Notes under the pieces: generated by a model
Seen by the model: the letters and a program-made list of their open reading frames with translations, nothing else
The model's database searches: none
Told to the model about the DNA's origin: nothing
Program-made: the position numbers and the translations under genes
In this document: piece by piece, positions 7,940-17,534 of the stretch
Layout of the letters: every line of letters begins with the position of its first letter
Position numbering within the stretch: position 1 is the first letter of the stretch
Assembly (NCBI GenBank): GCA_012064415.1
Contig: SSNU01000291.1
Span: 22,048 to 46,525, forward strand
Length of the DNA stretch: 24,478 bases
From: Gyrodactylus bullatarudis
Taxonomy: Eukaryota; Platyhelminthes; Monogenea; Gyrodactylidea; Gyrodactylidae
Direction: 5' to 3'

Positions 7940-8258
7940 AAGAATCAAGGCACTGCAGCATGCACATCAAGGTAATTAAAGTATTGCTAAAATGAAGAAA
8001 TGGGCTAGAAATTTATATTTGTGGCTCGGGATGCACAAAGACATTGTAATTCATTTCATCTGTGTCAAAAATTGAAACAAGAGGCACAATCAATCAGCAT
8101 GCCGTTTCTTGAAAAGTATCTATAAAGGTCAAGGTGTTCCTGAAGCATGTGTCACGCATAATGGAAGGAATGTCACGTCGTCCCAAGTTCAGGATCTGAC
8201 CAAAATGAACAACTTGAAGAGAATCTTTACGCCTCCTGGTATGATGGAGCGGAATTAA
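7940..8258 (+). pseudogene. Ty3/gypsy retrotransposon integrase relic
   Basis: The plus strand encodes KALQHAHQGN then IAKMKKWARNLYLWLGMHKDIV...C, the HHCC zinc finger and the K-x-x-ARxxxWWPGMxxDI block of gypsy integrase. Further on comes GQGVPEACVTHNGRNVTSSQVQDLTKMNN...IFTPPGM, the second catalytic strand region (family GxPxxVxTDNGxxFxSxxF) and the sPPyhP block. The catalytic Asp of VTDNG is His here, one stop interrupts the finger, and the segment with the first catalytic Asp is missing. It is dead. The frame ends with TAA at 8256, just inside a 29-bp motif that is repeated at 9084. No long terminal repeats were recognised. Confidence 0.78.
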
Positions 8259-9112
8259 TTACACTTTAGGCACAACATATAAATTATTATACATTTTTAG
8301 ATGCTGATCTTGATAGCAGTAAGTTGTTCCCTCAGAAAATTGTACGATGAAAATGAATGTGAAAACGAAAATTTTCACTCGTGATTACTTCGAGAAATTA
8401 AATTGGTATAAATTCAACCGGGAATATTGGAAATAGTTAAATTTGGAAATCAGTGAATGGATTCCCTTCTAAAGTGGGAAAATTTTTTTTAATTTTCACA
8501 CATACTTTTTACGGCTAATAATATAAAAACTTCTTATTTATTATTGTCTGATGCCGATATTTTATAAGCTAAAAATATTTCATAATGGAGGATAACATTG
8601 CTGTCTCTCCAGCTCCTTACATGCCAAATGTATGTTACCAAACAAGTCATTAATTTGGAAATATTAATAACTAGTATATTTAGATTGTATTTCATAGAAC
8701 TTATATGAGACTAGGTTATAATTTGTCATGCAATATACCATGTAAATCTTCAAATTCTATATACACGGTAGATGTATTATCTACGTATTATTTATTGGTG
8801 TACAAATTTTATATTCAACAATATATTAAAATTGTAATGTTGAGTGTTGTTACATCATATAAAATTAAAATTTAATCTAAAAAATGGGTGAAAATACCTC
8901 GAAGTTGCATTTTTTGGATGAAAATATTGATTTTATGGTTCTCTCTTTCTGCATCTGAAGCTCTTATTATTTTCCTATTTGACCTGAGAAGTAATTGTTT
9001 GTGAATTTTACATTGTATAACAGCCCTTCCAAAAAGGGCAGATGAGTTAAATATTTTCGTTACACTTTAGTTGTCTTAAGTATAATTAATTACACTTTAG
9101 GCACAACATATA
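8253..9112. repeat. 29-bp direct repeat pair, 831 bp apart
   Basis: An identical 29-bp motif beginning AATTAATTACACTTTAGG occurs at 8253-8281 and 9084-9112. A partial third copy, TTACACTTTAG, lies at 9060-9070. Between the two copies are candidate micro-exon 3 and AT-rich sequence with no coding potential. This may be a tandem duplication remnant or the scar of an insertion. Confidence 0.8.
8301..8318 (+). CDS. Candidate micro-exon 3 (18 nt)
   Basis: An 18-nt segment lies between acceptor tatacatttttag and donor gtaagttg. In the shared phase it encodes A-D-L-D-S; the phase starting one base in contains TGA. Junction codon from micro-exon 2 would be AAT, Asn. Unconfirmed. Confidence 0.43.
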
Positions 9113-9385
9113 TATGGCATGTAGGAGGCTGAAAAGTATGCCTGAAATAAGAGCGCTATTCATCAATATTCGGAATCTTTACTAAAATATTAAATATTCT
9201 CAAACCTTAATCATTCAAGATTTTGGTGATGGACGTAAGAATTATTTGTAAAAAATTATTAAAAATATTTTAGTTTTCCATGATGAGGATAAAATTAAAT
9301 TTGTGGTGACCTTCATATTGAATCCCAACCAATAATAATAAAAACAAGAAATTATCCTTAAAAAACTAATCATTCATAAATTAAT
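8320..9385. other. Non-coding AT-rich stretch
   Basis: It contains the second 29-bp repeat, candidate micro-exon 4 and a short motif AGTATGCCTGAAATAAGAGC at about 9135 with near copies at 13298 and 16121. No coding sequence could be supported. Confidence 0.45.
9220..9234 (+). CDS. Weaker candidate micro-exon 4 (15 nt)
   Basis: A 15-nt segment lies between an AAG acceptor (ccttaatcattcaag) and donor gtaagaatt. In the shared phase it encodes F-G-D-G. The acceptor is less typical than the others (AAG rather than CAG/TAG), so it is ranked below them. Confidence 0.25.
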
Positions 9386-9740
9386 TTGTTTGACTTATAT
9401 TCTAACTATTCTAATAACAAGGTTATTACACCCAAAGACCTCGTAGAGGCAACAAAACAAATAACCACCATAAAGGTGAAACAGCCCGTCTCACCTGAAG
9501 ACTTGGAGCAATTTTTCCCCGAAACAACCATTAATAATTATAGAAACGAGATAAATAATCAAAACGATGAATAAGAGGTTAAGAATTATTTCTAAAATAT
9601 CGAATATTGATTGGAAATTTGTTCGCAAAAAAGAGAAATTGTCATTTTTTATAAGCAAAAAAAGGGCAAAAATTTCTCGATTACCAGAGAAAAAGGAATT
9701 ATACCTGCAGTATCGTATTGAAATTCTATTCCTCATATAA
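9386..9740 (+). pseudogene. Two overlapping short ORFs, possibly a PLE N-terminus
   Basis: A 62-codon frame (9386-9574) with a hydrophilic, coding-like sequence (PKDLVEATKQITTIKVK, SPEDLEQFFPETTINNYRNE) overlaps at ATGAATAA with a 57-codon basic frame (9567-9740). The second frame contains ISKISNIDWKFVRKKEKLSF, KKRAKISRLPEKKELYLQYR and IEILFL. It resembles the region before the RT in Penelope-like elements (a LxxIDxKFxxxC, PxFIxxKxA, Q pattern), but too loosely for a firm call. C-rich codons in the first frame stand out from the AT-rich surroundings, which suggests inserted retroelement coding sequence. No downstream RT was found in the same orientation, and function is unknown. Confidence 0.35.
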
Positions 9741-10249
9741 AGTTACTGCCCTAGTTATAAATAAATCATATAAATAACTATTACCTTTTTATTTTGATAA
9801 TAATGCTAACAAATTAATACAAGACTACTATGGTAAGATAACTATTTAATAGAATAGATTTCGTATTTTTTTCTAAAGCTGGTTTAAACAATATTTTTAC
9901 AGCTGTATTTAACATTTTTATGTCAAAATATTAATTTTAAGTAGGAAATAATTATAGTCAAATGGATAGATACCCACTTATACCTATCTGCCTCATTTTC
10001 ATCGATCAATGGTGTTCGAGTATTATTTCAACCAATAAAATTGAAGCTAGAATTATCTATATCCGTCTACAATTTCCGAAGACTCTAGTGATAGTTATAC
10101 ATCATTCATAGAAAATTTTCTATTTTTCTAAAGTTAGAAAACTTATTTTTCTAGGATCTTTCATAATTGTTATAAAATAGCTAAGTAATCAATGATTTTT
10201 TATCGTGGGATTTACACCATTGAATAGAGAACTAAATTAGAAAATCGCT
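9741..10249. other. Non-coding AT-rich stretch
   Basis: No open frame, repeat or splice-site pair that I can support. Confidence 0.45.
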
Positions 10250-10757
10250 GATTAATGAGTTTAATACGAATAATAATTCACGTAGTTTTTCAAACACGTC
10301 CAAAAATCCACTTAAATTCATAATTAAGAAAAATTGGAGGAAAATATATTTAAACCAAATGTACATTTCTTGAAGTATCATTAGTGGTAATTCTTCAAAA
10401 ATGATATAAGTTAAAAGTTCATTCAAAATAATAATTTACAAATCATGAAAGAGATGCTAAAAGTCAAAGAAAATGCAAGCTGAAAAAACAACAAAACTCT
10501 TCAATAAATGGCAACAGTGGAAAGAAGAGTGAAAGAGCTCACATTGGCTAAGGTAATTGAAGATTATAGGAATAGTTTTTTTGAACACATAGATTAGGTT
10601 AGTATAGGTTAATAAGAAATTTTTCTTTCACCCATACATCTATGCTGTCGTCATTGGGGTTTTTGTATAAAACGGAAAAATTAGGAACTGAAGCTGTATG
10701 ATCATCTTGTCTAAGGTGCCTAGTAACCGCAGAATATGAATCAAACTAAACAATCTC
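10250..10757 (-). pseudogene. PLE C-terminal end and 3' tail, inverted copy of 4523-5137
   Basis: Read on the minus strand this matches the copy at 4523-5137: the segment encoding SNFSVLYKNPNDDSIDVWVKEK, the stop codon, the GAGCTCTTTCACTCTTC tail and the end near GGACGTGTTTGAAAAA. About 120 bp covering the GIY-YIG core are deleted, joining TTTGATTCATA directly to TTCTGCGGTTACTAGGCA. The relic ends at 10757, exactly at the outer end of the inverted-repeat element, which suggests that element inserted here or captured the boundary. The 64-codon minus frame at 10232 is a shadow of the tail. Confidence 0.78.
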
Positions 10758-11997
10758 TATAGTGCATAAAGTACTCCCTTTTTATTCTTACAATCAAGAT
10801 AAAATATTCGTCTTCTCAATTCTGATTTTCAATTTTTAAAACTTATAACCAAATTAACAAGTGAACAAAAAAAGGAGATTCATAGTCTCTCGAAGGTTTA
10901 ATTTAATATCTCATCTGGCTAATCTTTAACCTTTGCCCGAGAAATTTATTTTTCTTATGGGAAATTCAATACAAATGGGATGAAAAATAACCCGAGATTT
11001 CGTTCTAAGGTTAAAATGCTTCTTTAAAATGTGTTGCAGAATTTAACTCTAAGCTACAAACCCCACCAGCAATTTTCATTTCTATCGATTGTGAATTTAT
11101 CATAGAAGATAAAGATGAATATCATTTTCATAAATGGAAAAAATTTCTTAGTCTTATAAACTACATAATAAACCCGGAAATCCAATCAAAAATATCGAAT
11201 TAGACAGCAAAACAACCATTTCTTGAACAAGTGCTTTGAATGAATTTTCCCTTGGATATTGATTCAATTGATCAATCAATTTTTTTCATTTGCAACCCTT
11301 ATATGATTAAGATTTTGTCTTTTGATTCAAATCGAAGAATTTTCAGATCAGAATTAGAATTAAAGTGAAGAGCAGATTCAGTTATGGATATTCCGGCAAT
11401 CGTCTATCTAAAGTTTGTTCCAAAATCAAACGATTCATAAAGCGTTACCTCAAGTAGAAGAATCAAGAAATGAGTGCAATAAAACAACACTTGAAGTATT
11501 TTTTTTTCGAGCAATCTTGATGATTCTGAGAGCTTCATCGGTTTTAAAGATCTTCAAATTATTGACGCGGATCTTGCAACAGCTATGCATTTAGATGGCT
11601 ACACTGGCTCTTAAAAAATCTTGATTTCAAAGAGCTCAAAGACAGAATAACATTATTAGATAAAAATATACGTACATTTTCATATTCGTTCGAATAATAA
11701 TGAAATAATCAAACATCAAATTTACGAAGGAACAAGAAATAGAAAATTCCATAAGCTTCTTAGATGTAAAGTAGAAGTATTTTATTCACATGTTGTGTAC
11801 CAAGTTGGAAGAACGTTCAAAGTTGGATTAATCCAACTTGATGAGATATTAAATTAAACCTTCGAGAGACTATGAATCTCCTTTTTTTGTTCACTTGTTA
11901 ATTTGGTTATAAGTTTTAAAAATTGAAAATCAGAATTGAGAAGACGAATATTTTATCTTGATTGTAAGAATAAAAAGGGAGTACTTTATGCACTATA
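10758..11997. mobile_element. Long-TIR element with identical 158-bp arms (Tc1/mariner-like ends)
   Basis: The arms 10758-10915 and 11840-11997 are inverted copies that I find identical over 158 bp. Outer ends read TATAGTGCATAAAGTACTCCC, compatible with a TA target duplication followed by a Tc1/mariner-type end. The interior (about 920 bp) carries no transposase motif I can name. It does hold a PLE-like RT fragment, KFTKEQEIENSISFLDVKVEVF, at 11718-11783 on the plus strand, and a perfect 20-bp palindrome centred at about 11830 next to the right arm. Identical arms in such a decayed neighbourhood mean recent insertion or gene conversion between arms. The AGTACTCCCT motif is shared with the MITE at 13819. 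Confidence 0.85.
11718..11783 (+). pseudogene. PLE reverse transcriptase scrap inside the long-TIR element
   Basis: One frame reads KFTKEQEIENSISFLDVK. This matches the KFTxExExxNxIPFLDV block that follows the YxDD motif in Penelope-like reverse transcriptases, and a similar block (KFTMEKENDGRIPILDV) occurs at about 18170-18220. No neighbouring RT motifs were found, so it is a captured or residual fragment. Confidence 0.5.
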
Positions 11998-12484
11998 GTA
12001 TATAGTAAAGTGTTATGTATTAAAGATTTTCGTTCTGTTTATCTAGCTTAGGATAGATGAAAAGGAGGAAGGGGGAGAAGATGAAACAGGGTTTGGGATT
12101 TATAAGCAAACATTCCCCTGAATTAATTTGATTTAAACTTCAATTATTAATCAGCGGTTTTTTTGAAAAACTACAATGCAATTAAAGTAATCAATTTGGG
12201 AATATCAAAACTCCCTAGGTTATAAGTTTAACTAAAAATCCCCTGATATGATACACAAAGCATAGTTAGTATATTTGATACATTATCAATGTAAAATACG
12301 GAATATTTGTTCTAATTCAGAGTAAATGATAAAGAAAATCTAGGTGTATTTTTATAAAAAAAGTAAGATAAAATGAAAATTCATTCAACTAAAATATTTT
12401 CATTTCGAGAGAGAAACTCTTTAATCTCTGATTTTAGTTGAGCTACAGAATAAAGCGCTTTTAATTTCGTAGCATACTCATCAG
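11998..12484. other. Non-coding stretch
   Basis: AT-rich sequence without a supportable gene. A purine-rich run (AAAAGGAGGAAGGGGGAGAAG) at about 12059-12079 is the only compositional oddity. Confidence 0.4.
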
Positions 12485-13133
12485 CTTTTACATGCCAGAT
12501 TTAAGGAAACTGACCAAAGTCTTCGAAGAAAACAATTATCCGAAGATATTCATTACGAAGACTCTAGAAAAATGTGTAGAAACGGTCGAGATCGAACAAA
12601 ACAGAGAACAAATCTACTTTTCCGAACGAAGAAGCGAAAATATTCTTCAAAATATTCAAAATATATAAATCAGTTAAAAGACGAATTAGACCCACTAAAA
12701 CAAACTCATTTTGTCTACAAATTCAGATGTTTCTGTTAAGCTGAATATATCGGACCTACTTATAGGAGACTAGAAGAGAAAATCAATGAACATCTCTATA
12801 CAGGCACACCAGCCATAAGGGAACCTGTCCAGAAAAAGAAACTTTGAAATAATCTATAAACAACCAGGGAAAAACGTGACAGCTCTCAAAACCGCTGAGG
12901 CATTATACTTCGAAAAACAAAAGCCAAAATCTATGTATCCAAAAGAAATTCGTGAAACCACTGGTACTACCAATACCAACACTGACGAATTCATAACCAA
13001 CACTTTTATTAACCCGAGAAAAAGAAACAGATCAGACGATGACATAGGACAAAACAAGATCACCAAATATTTTCCCAGATGTAACCATTATATTCATACC
13101 TCTTATTTTCAAATTACTTTGTGGTCAAAATAA
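12485..13133 (+). pseudogene. Penelope-like element C-terminus, copy with PIP-box-like end
   Basis: After a worn linker, the plus strand gives QLKDELDPLKQTHFVYKFRCFC, a stop, then AEYIGPTYRRLEEKINEHL. This is the GIY-YIG core with YIG, Arg and EH preserved but one Cys replaced by the stop. A frame change leads to VTALKTAEALYFEKQKPK (the conserved PLE end block), then TNTNTDEFITNTFINPRKRNRSDD and finally QNKITKYFPR near the C-terminus (13050-13079). The basic RKRNR patch looks like a nuclear localisation signal, and QNKITKYF fits the PCNA-binding pattern Q-x-x-I-x-x-aromatic-aromatic. At least one stop and two frameshifts make it non-functional. The reverse transcriptase is missing. Confidence 0.78.
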
Positions 13134-13818
13134 CACTACCCACCTCCATGTACATAATTTTTATTAGTCGTATTACAGAGTAAAACGTGATAGGGATATA
13201 TATCGCTCTTACATGTATATCCCGAAGAGTCTATGTTAATAGTATACACACGTACCAGAGAACAACCAATGAGAGCTAAAATCAATATTTTGTACGAGTA
13301 TGCCACGAAATAAATAGCGCTATATTCTTATAACTGGTATCAACCACTCATTTCATTATAAATAAAAATAAATATTTTTTCTCATGTTATTATCACAATC
13401 TTCAAACAGTACCTATTTTAAAAATAATGTTTTCGCCATTGATTTCTAATACTATCTCAATAACATATCGCGGATGTTCAAGCTTGGAATTTTTAGCGTG
13501 TGAATTCAACCCGTCACATATGTTGTATTTAAAAAGTTTAGTTAGTAGACCTAGTGGAGAATTACACCTCGGAACTAAAATGACTTATCATAGAAAAGAA
13601 TAATTTGAAACCATTCAATTTAAATATTCGAACACGAATAAGATTTATTAAATTTAAATCAAAATAATAAGGTTCTAGAATTATTTAAATATTATTTGAT
13701 AAAATGATAATACAAATTATGATACCTTCTTAGATGAGATTATCAACTTTTAAATCTCATAGAAACAACTGAAAAGAATAGGAAGTTGTATATTAGATTC
13801 CTATTAGATTCCATATTA
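13134..13818. other. Non-coding AT-rich stretch
   Basis: It holds a near copy of the AGTATGCC-GAAATAA-AGCGCTAT motif at about 13298-13332 (others at 9135 and 16121). Nothing else could be supported. Confidence 0.4.
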
Positions 13819-14466
13819 TACAAAGAATACTCCCTCTTTAATAACTGTGTAAAAGTTATGCCCCTAATTTCTACCCTTCAAAAATCTCTTTCGTAAATCG
13901 TGACTACTTGTAAGCAGACATATGTACATAAAAATAGGCTAAAAATTAATTTCAACTAAAAAGGTTAAGATTTATTTGCTAAATAACGACAAGCCAATTG
14001 ATTAGGATTTCAGAAGAATCTATGCGAAGAAGACTGCGAAAATATTCAGAGAAAACTGTATAATAAATATTGTTTAAATGTTTGGGGGGACTTACGGGGT
14101 CCTGTGAATGCATTACATAATAATACGAATATTAGTCGTTAATAACTCATTGCACAAGTGATGTGGATAATAACCCCATGTGAGAAAGATAGTCAGAAAG
14201 ATTTTCCCAATTTTTTATTCTGATTTTCAATTTCAACAAGATTTTCAAAGTTGCTTTCTGTGAATTCTATTAGAAATAGCCCTACTAAAGGTTCAGCAGG
14301 AAAATCTCTTTCAAAAGGTATTAATTTGAGAATTAATTTTTAGCCTAGTTTTATGTAAATATGTCTGCTTACAAGTAGTCACGATTTACGAAAGAGATTT
14401 TTGAAGGGTAGAAATTAGAGGGATAACTTTTACACAGTTATTAAAGAGGGAGTACTGTATGTATAT
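13819..14466. mobile_element. Mariner-type MITE with 135-bp inverted arms
   Basis: Arms at about 13819-13952 and 14331-14466 are inverted copies with a handful of differences. Outer ends read TACAAAGAATACTCCCTC and TACATACAGTACTCCCTC, consistent with TA target duplication. The interior of about 380 bp has no coding potential. Length, long arms and TA-flanked ends fit a non-autonomous Tc1/mariner derivative. It shares the TACTCCCTCTTTA-type terminus with the element at 10758 but not the arm sequence. Confidence 0.8.
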
Positions 14467-14649
14467 TGTATTCTAAATATACTTTGCGTATCATTTCAGA
14501 GGATTTTTAGTCAGTTTAACTCATCCATTACTTGAACTAAAATATCAAGGTTTATCAAGATAACCTGGGGAGTTTTAGTATTCCCTAAATCATTAGTTTA
14601 ACTGTAACAACGATATCAATAAAAAAATTTTAAACCGAATTTTTTCCAG

Positions 14650-14667
14650 ATGACGATGAGGAAGATG
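14650..14667 (+). CDS. Candidate micro-exon 5 (18 nt)
   Basis: An 18-nt segment lies between the very good acceptor aattttttccag and donor gtaagtgaac. In the shared phase it encodes D-D-E-E-D; the phase starting one base in contains TGA at once. This is the best single acceptor/donor pair of the series. Unconfirmed by transcript data. Confidence 0.5.
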
Positions 14668-15043
14668 GTAAGTGAACCTCAGATGTATTCTGTGTCAATT
14701 TTATCTTTTATTTATCATAGCATATTCACCTATGCTTCTGAAGTATATGCTAAGTATGAAGTAGATTATTTTTAAATTTAACATAGAAAGATTAAAAAAC
14801 GCTTATCTGAAATCTAGATAATTTGAACGAATTTCACTGGTTGAAGAAAAATATTCTGGTAAGAAATGGTAATTCAGCTTCACTTCGGAACTCTTAACGT
14901 GTCAAAAAAATTTTCTTAAAAAAATATTCGATATAAAACTTATTCAATCGAGGTAAAATCCGTTTCGGTATTCTGTACTAGAATTATGACAATTACAAAC
15001 ATCTATCATTAATATTGAAAATTCTAATTATGAAATTTATCAG

Positions 15044-15058
15044 GTAATGTGTCAACTG
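15044..15058 (+). CDS. Candidate micro-exon 6 (15 nt)
   Basis: A 15-nt segment lies between acceptor tgaaatttatcag and donor gtaagtttg, only 376 bp after micro-exon 5. In the shared phase it encodes N-V-S-T, and the junction codon from micro-exon 5 is GGT, Gly. The phase starting one base in contains TAA. Confidence 0.45.
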
Positions 15059-16467
15059 GTAAGTTTGAATGTAGTGAATTTTTGATCATTATCACTGCGT
15101 TAGATCAATTAGATTAATTATATTGAGTATTTCGATAGAAAGAAGCCAGTCGATTGCTTTTATCCAAACATCAGCCACATCAGGAAACGCCGACGGTTGT
15201 TAATTTATAATGAGAATTTTTGCATCTTACATGATCTTTGGATTTTCAAATTTTTTTTGTATATCCGAGTATAAAGCATATATAAAAACGGTGTAATATT
15301 TATAATACGTTGGATTTTTATGTGTTTCTAACAATTAATATTTATCTAACTTTAAATGTATAAGGTACATGTGAGCATTCATATAAAATATACATCTTCA
15401 ATTATTTATTTATTAAAACTATCCATTGAATTTTACAATCGATTAAATATAAAGTTTTTTAACAACAGTTAATTACAAAAATAAGGGTATTTGACCATTG
15501 TTACAATTAATCCAAATTCTTCTTTTTCAAATTAAATGTATTGTTCACGTTTAGTAGATATATTTTTAACCTTTCTAGAAAATGTGAACATAGACCATAG
15601 TGATGAAAAATTTCAACAATTTTGTGAATATAGATTTTGTTACAAGTTTTTGATAAGTCAATACAAATTACGGCAGACTTTTTATACTTGCTGAGAAGTG
15701 AGGCATAATTTAAAAAATTGAAAATATTAGTCTCCCAGGTCTATTTTCTCCTTGTCGATTATGTTGAGGATTTTAACGAGTAGAATTGAGTCAATGATTA
15801 TCAAAAAATAATTTAGTAATGTGATGGCGAATATGGATAACTTTAGCGATGTAATAAAGAATCATGTTATTGAAAAATGAATGTTAAAAAAGATATTCAA
15901 AACTTTGAATAGCATTCACGTGACTTATAGTTAGTACATTGACTTAGATACAAAACACAGATATCATTTATATTTTCTGAAAATAATTAGACCATATGTT
16001 CATATACCGAAATTATCTTAGACTTTTTGTGAAAGTAAATGGTCATTATGACATTATACTTTTTAAAATTAATCAATAAAATTAAAAATCCACGAGATTT
16101 AATGCAGCATCACACTTGGAAGTATGCCCGAAATAAAGATCTAATTTATGAACAATCCTCTTCACATCTATCTCAACTTTATAATGAGATGAATTAGTAT
16201 ATTGTAAATTTTATTTTCTTAATAAAAGTGAATGAGGATGAGTGAGTTGCTGAACTATTCTAAAAATCTAGTGTATATCAAAATCGAAGGATACATAGTT
16301 AATGCTAAGATTCAATCGAAATTATGTTTATGTGCAGAACCATAGGGTAAATTTAAATATCAGAGTGATAATATTTAATAGAGTGACTTATCAAAATATT
16401 GAAGAAATAATACGAATTCTATATTTAAATTTATACTTAAGTTGTTCCAGAACAGAAAAGTATCATC

Positions 16468-16707
16468 TATCAATTTACATATTCATGTGGGTGTACTTAC
16501 GTTGGTCAAACTACTCGATTAAAAGCACAAGTTCATTACAAATCAACAAAGAAAATAAACTCAAAATACTCTGCCGAATGTATGTTGCAAATTGAGGGTG
16601 TCATACGTTGGCAGTACGAAGAAATACTTTATTACGAACCTGAAGCCGGACCAAAAGATGGGCTCGAGTTATCCTCTCTACCCTTTCTCAATTTTGTATT
16701 GTACTAG
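16468..16707 (+). pseudogene. PLE GIY-YIG fragment, divergent copy
   Basis: An 80-codon frame without internal stops reads YQFTYSCGCTYVGQTTRLKAQV, then YKSTKKINSKYSAECMLQIEG, then a shorter unrelated end ...SSLPFLNFVLY and a stop at 16705. The first part is the CxC plus YVGQTTR core of the PLE endonuclease with the catalytic Arg region. The EH helix reads VHYK, so the His is present but shifted. Upstream RT sequence is absent. It lies about 830 bp before the larger PLE at 17535 but is separated from it by a Tc1/mariner scrap on the other strand. Confidence 0.7.
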
Positions 16708-16959
16708 GCAATAATATTCCAACAAGCAATGAGAATCGAATTTCCTTCTCAACATTGTTCAGTTCATTATTTTGGTTCTAAATTGGTTTTTCACCTAATT
16801 CTCATATTTCTATTAACATTAAATCAATTAAGTTAAATTGAAAATAAATTCATTATAAAGTGCTGATATTAATATAAGTAGTATTAATAAAATACAGATT
16901 CCTCTCTAGCAGTTGATTTTCTAGAAGTTTTTTAAATGTTTTTGAATTGAGTCTTTCTT

Positions 16960-17140
16960 CTATGAAAACAAGGTTACCAGTTCTTTATTTTGTGATAAAC
17001 TCCCATACCATATAGGTTTACCCCAATATATGCTTAGATTATTTTTGATACACCGTTGTACAGTTTTCACAGAGGTATTCAGTTTCAATTTAGCTTTTAT
17101 TTCAGAAGCTTTAGCCTTCTTCTGAATTGCTTAATAAGAA
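16960..17140 (-). pseudogene. Tc1/mariner transposase HTH relic
   Basis: The minus strand encodes AIQKKAKASEIKAKLKLNTS followed by VKTVQRCIKNN, then WGKPIWYGSLSQNKELVTLFS and a stop. The first part fits the second helix-turn-helix of Tc1-like transposases (S-x-x-EIKxxLxLxxSxxTVxRxI), and SLSQNKELVTLFS fits the LSxxNKxxRLxFA block that follows. The DDE catalytic domain is not present. It is a short worn piece, and the family is inferred from one motif pair. Confidence 0.5.
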
Positions 17141-17534
17141 AATTGGGTATTGCTCTCTTTTCAAATTTTTATTTTTTTATTTTTTGGAAATAAATAATTT
17201 ATCGTCCCGCATGCACATTCAACAGTTTTAAGCTCAATACCTACCAGTTTATCTGACAAAAATTCTGTAAAAAACTGTAAAATTAAGTTTTAAACTAAAG
17301 GGTTTAAAAGTTAACAAATATGTTTTGTTGTTTTCTAATTCAATGAAAAACAGTAAAGATTATCAATGAACCAATAAGTTCGGGACTAATCATATCTACA
17401 AGAGTAAGAAATTTCCTTTTCAATGGTATATTTTGGTACATCTTGCAGGTATTTTTTATAAATGAGCTAGAAGCAATTTTAACTTCCAATTCTACTCTCA
17501 TTATTTTCCTTTGTTTTGTAGACAATTCTGATAT

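Larger units (their letters stand above)
14467..16460. other. Two-kilobase non-coding stretch with two candidate micro-exons
   Basis: Apart from the candidate micro-exons at 14650 and 15044, I find no gene. The 97-codon frame starting at 16302 is out of frame with the PLE fragment it overlaps and is rejected. The short motif GGAAGTATGCCCGAAATAAA at about 16118 recurs elsewhere. Confidence 0.45.

Noticed and set aside
8613..8629. 17-nt segment between a strong acceptor (gctgtctctccag) and donor gtatgtta
   Set aside because: Length is not a multiple of three and would break the phase shared by the other candidate micro-exons; could still be a real exon of another isoform but is not supported.
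14096..14101. Minus-strand 6-nt segment between gcattcacag and gtaagt
   Set aside because: Lies inside the mariner-type MITE interior, isolated on the minus strand; treated as chance.
16302..16595. 97-codon plus-strand ORF
   Set aside because: Different frame from the GIY-YIG homology at 16468-16707; its own translation matches nothing.
17441..17460. CAG|GTATTT zero-length splice point (also TACAG|GTAAAAG near 22697) as recursive splice sites
   Set aside because: Few, weakly matching the recursive-splicing consensus; chance is likely in AT-rich sequence.
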